Assembly: GCA_902651635.1 (NCBI GenBank)
Contig: CACRSC010001917.1
Span: forward strand, 477,642 to 541,641
Direction: 5' to 3'
Origin: Mastigamoeba balamuthi
Taxonomy: Eukaryota > Evosea > Mastigamoebida > Mastigamoebidae
Length of the DNA stretch: 64,000 bases
Shown: positions 9,700 to 20,850 of the stretch, piece after piece
Position numbering within the stretch: position 1 is the stretch's first letter
Layout: every line of letters starts with the position of its first letter
The notes under the pieces: model-generated
The model's input: only the letters and a program-made list of their open reading frames with translations
Databases searched by the model: none
What the model was told of the DNA's origin: nothing
Program-made: the position numbers and the translations under genes

Positions 9700-11265
9700 A
9701 TGAAGCAGCGCCGCACGTGCTACAACTGCGGACAGGTGTGCCACCCTCTCCCGGCAGAAGCAACAGCACGCACTCACACCGCGCAAGCCAGGGCACATCG
9801 CCCGAGACTGCGCGGCACCGTACTCGTCTCGCGGTGCCTCAGCGCCCGAGCACAGCGGCGGCAGCGGCAGCAGGCTCTCGGTGCAGCGCAGGCCGTCCCT
9901 GCACGACGCCCCCGCGTCCTCTGTCCCGTTCGTCGACACGCACTGCCACGTGCGATGCCGCTCTGGGAGGGCACCTCGGCGCGCAGCTCAGGAGGAACCC
10001 GTCTGACCCCCTCCGCTTGGCTTGGCAGCTCGACCTGCTGATGCAGAAGGCGCACTGCCAGACGTACGGCGAGCTGGTCCGCAAGCACCCGATGCCTCCC
10101 AACTACGCCGGGTGCATCGCGACGTTCTGGTCCGCTCTGCACCTCCACCGCCGCTCCTGGTCTCTATCTCTCATGCGCGACCCGAACACAACTGTCCCGC
10201 AGCGACCCGGCGGGGCTCTCCGAGTCGCTCGGCCTCTCCGGGGACCTGCTGCGCGAGCCCAGCGTCTGGGGCGCCGTCGGGATACACCCGCATAGCGCTC
10301 GCTACTACGACGACCGCATCGAGGCCCGCGTGCTCGACCTGCACCGCAACCCGCGGACGGTCGCGTGGGGCGAGATAGGGCTCGGTGCGCAGCCACCCCC
10401 CGTCTTCCCCGTTGCTCCGATGGCAATGCATCGGATTTCGCTTCTGACGTTGCCACCGTACCGCGACCCAAATGCGTCCGGGCCACGGGGAGAAGACTTT
10501 AACAGAAACGTGTCGGAACCGGACGTTCAGAAACGGGTTTTCGCTCGCCAGGTTAAAGCCATCTCCCCCCTCCTCGCCATTCGTTCTTCCGCTGCTCTGA
10601 TGTTTATGCGATGGAAGTACTGGGCAAAACGCGGTGGGGCTAAATGGAACGGCTTTAGCGTCTTTTAAATCCTTGTTGCCCCCTCATCTGCAGTTGACCC
10701 TCGCCGTCCAGCTCAAGAAGCCTATCATAGTCCACTCGCGTGACGCTCCCGAGGTACCCGGGTTCACCGATTTTTGTTTTCGTTGTCTTCGTTCTCACGT
10801 GCGCACCGCGTATCTCTCTCCCCTCGCCAGGAGACGTTCGAGACCCTGAGATCCAACGTGCCGCCGGACCACGTAATCGACCTGCACTGCTTCAGCGACG
10901 GGCCCACGGATGCCGCGAGGTACTGCCGCACGTTCTCGAACCTGAGGTTCGGCGTGACTGCCGGAGCCATAGCCGGGCGCTCTCGGATCAGCCGCACCCT
11001 CACCGAGTGTCTTGAGAGCAACGCCATCCCCCTGGATCGCGTTCTCCTCGAGGTAACGCCACCAGTCAGGCATTTTGCTTCTCACTCAACGTGGCAACGC
11101 CACTCGCAGACGGACGCTCCCTACATGAGTGCCGAAGGAGAGCGATTCAGCACGCCCGCGTATGCGCTGGACGCCGCCGTGGTCGTGGCCCGAATCGTGG
11201 GGAGGAGTCTTGACGACGTGCTGGGCCTCGCGCGCGAAGGGACGACGAAGGCCTTCGGCCTGTGA
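9700..11265 (+). CDS. TatD-type metal-dependent nuclease with N-terminal zinc knuckle
   Basis: Eight exons (9700-9735, 9788-9949, 10029-10129, 10203-10384, 10496-10551, 10694-10753, 10831-11052, 11110-11265) sum to 975 nt, giving 324 residues. The N-terminus is a CCHC knuckle assembled across intron 1 (CYNCGQ + PGHIARDC). The TatD metal-dependent hydrolase follows: FVDTHCHLDLL (metal-binding HxH), WGAVGIHPH, VAWGEIGLDFNRN (catalytic Glu), KPIIVHSRDA, VIDLHCFSDG and LLETDAPYM (final metal Asp). TatD proteins are 3'-5' exonucleases or DNases linked to repair and to DNA breakdown in cell death. The knuckle is not part of the standard TatD fold. Introns are 52-142 nt. Start 9700 is chosen because the knuckle begins just after it. 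Confidence 0.9.
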
Positions 11266-11736
11266 TTGCAATATTCCCCGTCTGTCAAAGACAGATTCAC
11301 GTTTGACGTAACACGGGGAGTTGATTCAAACTTGGCCGTGACGTATCCTGTCGAGAAAATCACCGCCCGGACGTCAGGCGTGGTGTGTCAGATGCGTCAT
11401 TGATAGGGAAAATATCTCGGTCTGCACCTCCTTTTTATTCTGTGTTGTCTGTCCTCTTCTTTTTTTTTGCGCAACGCACCCCAGACACCTGACACGCACG
11501 CCCACGAGCCCACGGGCGAGTCCCCCACGCTTTCTCTCACGCGATTACTGGTCCACGCACACGTGCCCACCAGCTGCGGGAGCCCCGAGCCCCACGCCCG
11601 CCCCCTGTCTCCTCGCCGGCGTACCGATTTTTGAGGCACCCCCTCGTCGGAATACGGTCAACACACCCATTTTAACAGCGGCCTCGGACCCCGTCTGATC
11701 CCACGGAGATCACCGTCCACCACCCCCGCCCCCCGC
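11266..11736. other. Intergenic region upstream of the cyclin gene
   Basis: No gene is seen. A GAAAATATC element occurs at about 11404, followed by a pyrimidine-rich tract near 11425-11470 and a C-rich stretch up to the proposed cyclin start. Confidence 0.4.
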
Positions 11737-13663
11737 ATGACGGACCTCGCGAGCGACGCCAGCACCGCAGCGGACCCGCCACGCCCCGCGCTGGCGACGG
11801 CGGCAGCGACCCTGGAGAGCCGGGGGGACGCCACGCCACCCTCGCTGCACTGTGCGCGATCTGACCCTCGGATCAATTCCCTCCGCCTCATTGTTTTTCC
11901 CTGTCTCCTCCCCGCTATCGCACATTCCATTCCGTCTTGCTTCAATGCGGTGCTGTCCGCTCCCCAGGCCGCACACGTAGCCCCCTTCCCCCCGGTGATA
12001 CTGGGCCCCACTGACGGCTGTGGGGTCGGCCACAGTTAACACGCCGACGTCTCCGCCACCGAGGAGGAACCGTGCGGCGCTGGCCAAGGAGCCCGCCACG
12101 GACGCCGAGTCTCCGCGCAAGCGCCCGCGCAAGTCGGGCGAGCGGTCGGGTACCATCACGCCCCCCTCCCCCCTGCTCACGTGTATTCCGTTTTTCCACA
12201 ACGCAGCGACCAATACAAACTCAAACCCGCTCGCCTTCCAGCGGAGCAAGGGCCGCGCGAGGACGGGCCAGCCACGCCGGCGAGGGACGAGGCTGGGGGA
12301 TCGGGCGACGAGCATGAGGGGGGGCGGGCGGGCGAGGGGCAGGAGCCGCTTCAGAACGAGGAAGACGCGCACGCAGAGGTATTAATTCGACTGCGGGGCC
12401 CGAGATACGAATATCTTACACAAAGTAGCCTTTGTTCGACCTGCTTCCGCCAGAAGTCGTCCAAATAGTCATACAACCCACAACTATGCGCGACTATATC
12501 AATTTTCGGCAGGTCTGCGTGCTGTGGAACAGGTACCGCCATTGATTTCCCCCCACCTCCAGTTTTCTCCCAGATTTTCCCCCTTTTGTTGACACGAATC
12601 ACTGCAGATTGATTCCTGCAGTCCCGTACTGCCTGCTGCCCGACACGGAGCTCGAGGCAGCGTACCTCCACCAGGAGCAGCTGCCACAGCCCGGGGACTT
12701 TATGGAGTTGCAGAGCGACATCACGCCACCGATGCGCAGCATGCTCATCGACTGGCTGGCCGACCTCGCCTCCGAGTTCCAGCTGCCCGACTGGACGCTG
12801 CACCTCGCAGCGCAGATCCTCGACCGCTACCTCGAGCGCGTGGACGTGCCCAAGGACACCCTGCAGCTCGTCGGCGCCGCGGCGCTGCTGCTGTCCAAGA
12901 AGGTGACGCACATCGAGGGCGAGCCCCCGAGCGCCACGTACCTCGTCGCCATGTCGGCGCAGGCGTTCTCGCTGCAGCAGATACTGCGGCTCGAGATCGA
13001 CATGCTCGCCGCGCTCGAGTTCCACGTGTGGCTCCCGACGGCCTCTGTGTTCCTCGGGCTCTTTGCCGAGCAGCTCGCGGTGCTCAGGCAGGAGCGCATG
13101 CTCAGGCTTGACTTCCCCGCCCTCGAGCTCGTCACCCTCTATGCAAACGTCCGCAACGCCTCTCCCGCATCGCGCCTCCCCGCCTGCCAGCTCATGCGTG
13201 CCCTCCCCCTCGCGCAGTACATCGCCGAGCAGGGCATACAGCACCACGCGGTGCAGCAGTATGCCCCGTCTTGCGTGGCGAGCTCCTGCATCGCGCTCAG
13301 CCTCGAGAACCTCGGAGTGGCGTATTGGGTGCGGCAATACACACCGGAGACCTCCCTCGGATAGGGGGAGCGGAAAGAGGAAGAAAGCGTGTTTGCTCTC
13401 TTCTGACGCGGGTCGGTGGGGATGCGTGCGACTAGAACTCCGGGCTGGTGAGGCTGATAACGCGATTGCACGGGGCTGGCGACAAGATGGTCGTCGACTG
13501 CATGCAGGAGCTCCTGGCTGCCTGCACTATGCCGACGTCTCTCGAGGCCACGAAGCGCAGGTTTCAGCGGCTCAGCCCGGACCTCATGACGCTGCCCGTG
13601 TCCTCTGCCGCGCGCGCCAAGAAGCAGACTGACGACTGCACAGCGCCGCCCGGGGGCGTGTGA
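11737..13663 (+). CDS. A/B-type cyclin
   Basis: The core exon (about 12607-13312) carries an unmistakable cyclin box: DFMELQSDITPPMRSMLIDW, then LHLAAQILDRYL, LVGAAALLLSKK and LRLEIDMLAALEF. The second cyclin fold continues across a splice near 13332-13437 into SGLVRLITRLHGAGDKMVVD and ends at 13663. Cyclins activate CDKs in the cell cycle. Upstream exons 11737-11851 and 12036-12149 encode a Pro/Ser/Arg-rich tail with a basic PRKRPRK cluster that could be a nuclear signal. The 12207-12381 part can be read in two phase-compatible frames; the acidic one (PLQNEEDAHAE) looks better. A 20-nt exon at about 12517-12536 may sit between. Alternatively the cyclin starts at the ATG near 12484, with a GAATATC box at 12409. 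Confidence 0.8.
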
Positions 13664-13974
13664 GGTAGAAAGCGCTGCTTTCCTCCCATGCAGTGCGGGC
13701 GCACAGGCTTTTCACTTTTTGTAAAGGTGGATCAAGGACTCTACTACTCGAGGGCTCGAAGGCAGCAACTCCCACCACGTCGTGTGCTGTCAACACCTTC
13801 TTTATCCAAAACTAAACCGAAAACAAAACAAAACAAAATATAAAAGCAAAAACAGGCACTCTCACAATTGTCAGAAAAGAAACAATCGACCACTCAGTTA
13901 TTGCCCTCCAACCAAACAAGCAGCTGGTCTGTGTATTTGTCCCCTGTGACCCTAAGACGAGAGCGCCGCCGCCT
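13664..13974. other. Convergent 3' intergenic region
   Basis: This separates the 3' ends of the cyclin gene (+) and the receptor gene (-). It contains an A-rich tract (13805-13860, repeated AAAAC units). No coding potential is seen. Confidence 0.5.
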
Positions 13975-16900
13975 TTACTTGGGCTGGTCGTTGGGCGTTG
14001 CCACGAACGTGACATCGCTGGACGGGGGCAGACTCTGCTGGATCATTGCGGAAATCTGGGGAAGCTGCGCCTCGAGGCACATGGACACCAGCGGGTCGAC
14101 GGGCCCTGCAGGAACAATATTCCCCGGGATGACTTCCATGTTCCCGACCTTGGGCGACAGCGCGAATTCCGAGCCCGCACTGCAGGGCACGACGATGATT
14201 GGGGTGCCGTCCGGGCCACGCGAGTGAATGTAGGGGCTCATTTGAGCCATCTCAGAGGCTGATGCGTGCGACTTGAAGACCGTCTTCACGTTGCCACTGA
14301 GGTTGACTCCTCCAGGTGGGGCAGCAGCCACGAAGTTGATCTCTGAGTCCGGGTTCTCCACAGGCCTGCTGGGCTCCTCCTTCTTCCTGATCGACGAAAC
14401 GATCCCAACAACAGCACCGAGCACACCGCAGACCAGGACAGCAGCCCCAATCGACACGCCAGCAGCAGCACCGGTCACGCGGCCGTCCTTCTTCCTGTGC
14501 ACTTCAACGACGGTGGTCGAGTTCTTTCCAGGGTCACTGGGTGGCACCCAGACGCACGAGGTGGTCGGGGGGTTCGAGGGCATGAAATCGGAGAGGCATG
14601 TACAGTTGGCAGCGCAGCCATAGCCACCGTCACACTGCTCTCCATCGTCAATGTAGTCGTTGCCGCAGCCCGAGCAGAATTGCTGCCTTGTGCCTTTGAC
14701 TGAGGAGTGTCCAGCCTCGCACGTGCACCCGAGCTGACAGAACACTCCGCCATCACACTCTTCATCCGTATCCACCTTGCCATTGCCACACACTGCAAGG
14801 TGGGATGAGGTGTGAGTCCAGTATCAATTTGCCTTGGTTGCACTCACATAGGTCAATCAACTGGCAACCGACCACTCCTGCACGTTTCTGGTAGGCATCA
14901 ACGCAGGTACATGTCTGCGGGTTGCAGCCCTCGGTTCCGTCGCACTCCTCAGAGTCCTCCTCAACGCCGTTTCCACAGCCGCGGCACCCTTTTGACCTCT
15001 GGGCATAGGGCTGGTGACCAGGGAAGCACGTGCAGTTCTGCCAGTAGCAGAAGCTCCCACCGTCGCAGTCCTCCCCAGGATCCACAGAAGAGTCTCCGCA
15101 AACTGGTATACCAGTTACAAGGTTATTGGGCAACTTGCAGAGTGAGAGGGAGATTGAACTCACATGAATGGGACTTGTAGCAGTCTGTGGACGTGTTTCC
15201 AGAAGTCTCAAAGCCTTTCACACACCTGCAAGAGGAGTCGCACCCCTGACCAGAATCGCATTCCTCACCCGCCTCCTTCACACCATTTCCACAACCACTA
15301 CAGTAGCGCTGCCCGATAGCAGAGTGGCCTGCCAGGCACTTGCACTGAGAACTACAGAAGGTGCCGCTATCACACTCCTCCAGTCCGACAATCAGACCGT
15401 CACCACAATCTAAAGAAAAAGAATGTCAGAAACAACCAGTGTCTTTCCTAGGTAGTCTGCGTACTCTCAATACAATCAAATGAGATGGGCACTGTTGATA
15501 TGAATCCAGTCAGGCAGCGACTATTGGTGCCGCACCCCCTTCCTGAGTCGCATTCTTCTTCAGCATCGACCACCCTATCTCCATGAGGTGCTGGTTCGTG
15601 TCAGACAGACATACGAGGAGTGAGTGGTGAGATCTCACAGGAATACTTGCACGTAACGTTTCTGCTACACACCATTTGGTCTTCGTTGCATCCATCAGCC
15701 CACATTATGTCCGAGTACTGCTGAAATGTGCAATCTATACAATTCAGGTGAGCACATCGATGGCGAGACGCTCACACCTGGATCCCAGGCCCCACAGTTG
15801 CACTGACACGATCCTGTCTTCGGATGGTGGGTCAGCTGGGGGAACTGATTGTACATGGAAATTGCGCAGATCCACGTGTCTGGGAATCCACGGCACCCGC
15901 CCTCGAAGCACGTCGAGCCAGACCCGCAGTCGGACCTGTTCGTGACCAGGCAATCCGGGTCTGCGACTCCCCCGAATGTCCCGCACTTGCAGTGGCACAC
16001 ACCGTCTTTGAATTGCGCTGCAGTACATGTGCTCCATGTCTCGACGCACAACCCCGCATCCGAACACTTGGCTACATTCAGCCCGGGGCAGTTGAGTGCT
16101 CGCGGGTACCAGTCCCCTGCAGCCGAAATCTCACGACAGTCGGGGTCTATCATGCTGCCACCACAGCCACACTGACAACCGTCTCCAGTCCCGTACGATG
16201 TCAGAGGGCATATCTGGGTGTTCCACCCCGGTACTGTCAAAGCGATTGAGTCGCGCGAGCCAATTGGCAGGACGACGCACGGACGCAGGTCCCCAACGGG
16301 CTGCACACGGAGCCAGGCGCGGTGCAGCTGGGAGAGAGCGGGGAGATCTGGCAGTCAGGGTCCGGTGCACCGCACTGGCAGTGACACACTGAGTCGTTGT
16401 AAAACGAAGACGAGCAGTTCCACGCGGGCGGGACTCCTGTTCCTTGTTAGGCCGGCGGTTTTTGAATGAGCGTGGGCACTGACCTTGCTTCGCTTGACCG
16501 ACAGTTCTAATCGAGACAACCGTTGTGTTGTCGCTGGCCCAGTCAGCCCCGAATAGACTCCAGGCGTCGGTGGAGCTCTTCCTCCAGAATGCCCTTCGAC
16601 CGCGCCACAGAGTCTGCGTGTTGTAGAAGACCTGATTGCAGCTAGCGTATACGCGGAACCCGAGGTATGCACGAGGAGAGGCGACCACGAGGTCGAGGAG
16701 TGACACCGTCGCCCACGAGATGCTGGTGGTGACCAAGGACACAGAGGACCTGCGGGAGTAGATCTCCTTTCTCGAAGGCGACCCGTGGTCCTCCTCGTAC
16801 AGAGTCACCTCTACGTCCTGGGCTCCAGCGATTGTTGCGTTGAGCTGGACGCAGACCTGGCGGTGGGCAGAAAGGGATTGTGAATTGGCGGTTGGATTGA

Positions 16901-17365
16901 AGACTTCAACGGGAGAGAATATTGAGGGCAGACACCTTCGTGATATTCCACGGAACGCTGGGTGGAGTGAGCAGCTGCACAACTTCGATCGCAGATCCAA
17001 TATAGGGTGCTGCAGGAGCAAGCACAGAAGTCAGTCTGAGTACTTGAAAGAAAGTGATTTGGTCGGTTTTGCGCTCGTGTACTTGTCTTGGGTTAGGGTA
17101 ATCACCCCAAAATGGAGAGGAATAAGGCGATAATTGATAGTCTCCATCAACCACGGACCCCTCCGAGGCAGGGGAGGCAGTGAAACGTACGACTGCATGT
17201 TCCCGCTGGAAGGGCAGGCGCGGCTGCGGGATGGTCAGGCCATTTGTCGACATCGTATTTCAGGAGCGTGTAACCAGCGGGCGCTGTGCACTGCGCGGCA
17301 GCGAATCCCACCATCGCCACTACAAGTGGCACCAACCCCCTGGCGCACATTGCACGGGGGGCCAT
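13975..17365 (-). CDS. Cysteine-rich type I membrane receptor-like protein A
   Basis: The product starts with a signal peptide (LVPLVVAMVGFAAAQC). An N-terminal ~230-residue beta-rich domain follows, containing VASPRAYLGFRVYASCNQVF and DWASDNTTVVSIRTVG. Next come modules with the pattern CxCxCG..DPDC (CHCQCGAPDPDC, CQCGCGGSMIDPDC, CHCKCGTFGGVADPDC, CQCNCGAWDPG), then at least six repeats of the CGNG...EECDGG..C..CTC type, resembling DUF4215 / Myxococcus Cys-rich repeats. A single membrane helix (VSIGAAVLVCGVLGAVVGIV) is followed by basic IRKK and a ~100-residue cytoplasmic tail with RGPDGTPIIVVP. The gene has about ten introns; one, 17224-17251, is only 28 nt. It is the diverged head-to-head paralogue of the gene at 17569. 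Ligand and function are unknown; a cell-surface receptor or adhesin is inferred. Confidence 0.8.
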
Positions 17366-17568
17366 CTTTACGAATGCCTCGAGATCGTTGAGCGCGGCCC
17401 TTATTTAAATTGTGATACAGCAGCCGAAAAAGTACAAAGTGAACGCCCGAAAGAAGAGGGATCACTGCAAGAAGTGATTGCTATATCCAGCACACACAAT
17501 ACAAATCGCGCGCCCTCACCCCTGCGTTCGGTCTGTGGTATCCCTCAGCGGCAAATTATCCCCTCGAT
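17366..17568. promoter_or_regulatory. Divergent promoter region of the receptor pair
   Basis: This 203-bp spacer separates the start codons of the two divergent cysteine-rich receptors. It includes TATTTAAATTG (17401-17411) close to receptor A, possibly TATA-like. No GATATT box like those near other genes is obvious. Shared regulation of the pair is inference. Confidence 0.35.
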
Positions 17569-20500
17569 ATGCTGGCCTCTCGCGTCCCCCTCTGCGTGGC
17601 GGTCCTTCTGGTCCAATTTGTGCTCCGCCTGGTCGTACCCGCTGTGGGTGACTGCATGACACAGCCACCGCTCGAGGTGGAGGCGTACGACACGTGGGAC
17701 CAACCGGTTGGATACAGAGGCTCCATAACAGATGCAGCCCAAAACCCGCACATTTTCCAGCGGATCGCCGTCCCTAATGTCACCGGGTTAGTGAATTGCT
17801 CTGGTAAGACGAGCCACAAACTGGCGGGCCACCCTTCCTCACAGCAAATACTAGCATTCAAAGGCGGGACTGGTCCCTATGGTGTCGAGCTTATCTCTCT
17901 GTTCACTCCACGCGTACTACCCTGGTGGTACTCAAAGGTGCCGACCATTCAATGCACGCTCTAAATTTGGCTAGGTCTGTTTCATGGGCACCAATGGGGC
18001 ACCGGTCGAAGCACCTCAGACTCTGTCGATCATGGCACAGGTGGTTATGTATGACGAAAATCAAACCACAGGATTGCCGCAGCAGCACCCAGCTGTTGTT
18101 GAGCCTCAACAGGAGGTTATATTGTATCGTGGCTATGGGTGGGTCGACATATCAGTGATGAATATTATTGCAACATCGCCTAGGATATTCATAGGACTTC
18201 GGCTCGTCTCACAATGCTATGCGTTCACGTATATAACTTCATTTGAGGTCAAGTCTCGAATGTCATTTTGGAGGCCCGTGTCACTGAGTGGAGATCCCAT
18301 GTCCGTGTGGAATACACACATTGTTGACTGGACAACACACAACGACTCTATAGCTGCTGTCCGTGCTCTTGGGAAGCCCCTCTTCAGACGTAAGCCTTAA
18401 TTTATCGTCCTATGTTCCCTTACAATCATACAGCTCCACCAGGATGGAATTGCAGCAAGCAGCGTTATAATGATTCATCTTGTGACTGTGGATGTGGAGA
18501 ATGGGACCCAGATTGCAGGATGACCCCACTTTCGAAAAGCTGCAAGGATAGTGATGTGTGCTCTCGTAGCGGAGTGTGTGTCAGTGCGTTTCTTCTTTGT
18601 GGAGTAACTGGCTTACGTTCCTATCAGACACCGGATGGAACACAACTAAATGCAACCTGTCATCATTTGGTTCAGGAGATGGCTGCCACTGCGGGTGTGG
18701 GGGTAGCATGGTCGACCCGGATTGCTTCGAGGTGGCCGAGACGAACTGGTTCCCGAAAGCCATGAATTGCTGGGGCTTCAATGTGCCCATGTGCTCACGC
18801 AGTGGTGACTGTATCGAGGCGTGGCCAACCTGTAGTGGAGGCAAGTACGGAGACGGGACTTGTGACTGCGAATGCCAAATCCCAGGTGGCGTCCGAGACC
18901 CAGATTGTTCCAACGTTGGGGGACCCTCAACGTGTCTGAACAATTCGTGCTACGAGGGCATCTGCAGAGCTGTCCCCCGGGGATGGACATGCTCCCCGGT
19001 TAGATGGGGAGATACAGTGTGCGATTGTAATTGTGGTATCTTCGATCCCTGTGCGTTCATCGCTTGCTTAGTATAGATAGGGCTAATTCTCTATTTTCAT
19101 AAGATTGCCAACAATCCTGGCCATACCACGGATGCATTGAAGGAGAAATATTCTCAGTATCATCGTGCAATATTAATGGTGTATGCGGTCTGCCAAGTGC
19201 ACTGAGATAGCTTCGAGAGATTTTCCCCACTCACTCTTCTCTAGGCTGTGGAAACGGAGTAACAGAAGATGCTGAAGATTGTGATTATGGTTATATGTGT
19301 AATGCTCAATGTCGTTGTCCACACCATTGGAGGCGTGACGGGCATGGTGGTTGTATGCCAGGTCAGCTATTCTTTTGTTTGCTCGAAGGTTAACACAAAC
19401 AGAATGTGGAGATAATTTTGTATGTGGAAGTGAGGAGTGTGATGGTGGTCATGGTTGTACACAAGAGTGCACATGTGGCCCAGGGTCCACCCCGTACAAC
19501 CCTTCAAAGCTGGGATGTGCTGTATGTGGAAACAATATTGTGGACATTGGAGAGCAATGTGATGGTGGCTCAGGGTGTCTAAACACCAATTGCACATGCC
19601 TGAATGGATATTACCACACCTCCCCTCCATCATCTGGATGTGTGAAAATCGTCTACAGTATGCTCTTTTCCACTTATGTGCAATAAACCAAGGTACAGAG
19701 TGTGGAGATGCAGCAGTCCAAGGCAACGAGGAGTGTGATAGTGGTAAGTTCTGCAATGACAGTTGTCTGTGTTCGCCAGGCCATTTCGCATTATCACCCC
19801 ATTTACCCTCGTGCTCTGGATGCGGAAACCAAATTCTTGAACCTGAAGAGCTTTGTGATAGTGGGATAAATTGCAACATAACAACCTGTCTTTGTATATT
19901 GGGTTATGTTGCAACTACACCACTTTCACTTGGTTGTATTTCTTCTCCTCAAGGTACACTCGTTCTCTGCCAATTTCATAACGTATGGCACAGTTTGTGG
20001 GAATGGAATTGTTCAAGCAGAAGAAGAGTGTGATGGAGGATTGTATTGTGCTCCTGGTACATGCACCTGTCTCTCTGGACACATGCCCTATACTCCGAAA
20101 CGAAGAAGTTGCATGGGATGTGGTAACTTGGTTATAGATGAGGGGGAGGAATGTGACAGTGGTGAGGGATGCAATGCAAACTGCAGCTGTCAGAGGGGAT
20201 ATATTTCCATGACCCCTGCGATGAGATGGTGCCATGTTGACAGGGATAGCATCAACATGTCATCAGCTGTTGACACAGATTCCGTGCAGGTGATTACTCA
20301 GAACGATCTGGTGATTGACCTGGGACCTGTGGTTGGCATTCCAGCTGCAATGGGGTGCGCTGTGATTCTGGCTGCTATCTGTGCCATTTCCAGGATATAT
20401 TCCACCAGGCCACAACGAATGGCACCGTCCCTTTCGGAAATGGGGGGACCACCTCTCCAACGACAGGAGACTGAAATGGAGTACCTCCCAGAATCAGTTG

Positions 20501-20733
20501 CAATGACAGGGGTAGTGCTAAACGAGATAGCACAGTGCAGTCTTTGTAAGGACAATGGTGCATTCGAAACACAGGCTCCGTTGACCAATTCTTCTCTCGC
20601 ATCTCCATACTACATTCGCACCAGAGCTCCAGATGGTACCCCAATCATTGTAATACCTGTTCGTGTGCCCTCGGGCTCTGCAGGAGGAACACATGGTGCG
20701 AGCTGTAAGAGTGATTCTCTTCATGTTCCGTGA
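17569..20733 (+). CDS. Cysteine-rich type I membrane receptor-like protein B
   Basis: A signal peptide (VPLCVAVLLVQFVLRLV) leads into an N-terminal domain with IATSPRIFIGLRLVSQCYAF and DWTTHNDSIAAVRALG, matching receptor A. CxCxCG..DPDC modules follow (CDCGCGEWDPDC, CHCGCGGSMVDPDC, CDCECQIPGGVRDPDC, CDCNCGIFDP + DC across an intron). Then come CGNG/CGD...EECDGG..C..CTC repeats (VCGNNIVDIGEQCDGG, CGNLVIDEGEECDSG). A membrane helix (VVGIPAAMGCAVILAAICAI) precedes a cytoplasmic tail with RAPDGTPIIVIP. Approximate exons: 17569-17802, 17972-18388, 18432-18580, 18630-19051, 19107-19190, 19246-19360, 19398-19656, 19692-19951, 19993-20733. Codon usage is noticeably more A/T-rich than in its paralogue. 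Function is unknown. Confidence 0.8.
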
Positions 20734-20850
20734 ACAGCATTGATTTACATCACTTGTTGCAGCTCTGACACACTGTTCAGTTCATCACTGAAAGACCTGA
20801 ACAACTACCCCGAAAATGTAATCGCGTGATTAATGAAAGAGAACTTCATT

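Noticed and set aside
12390-12606. A separate short gene with start MRDYINFRQ
   Set aside because: Its frame joins in phase to the cyclin exon, so it is at most an alternative first exon of the cyclin gene; recorded there.
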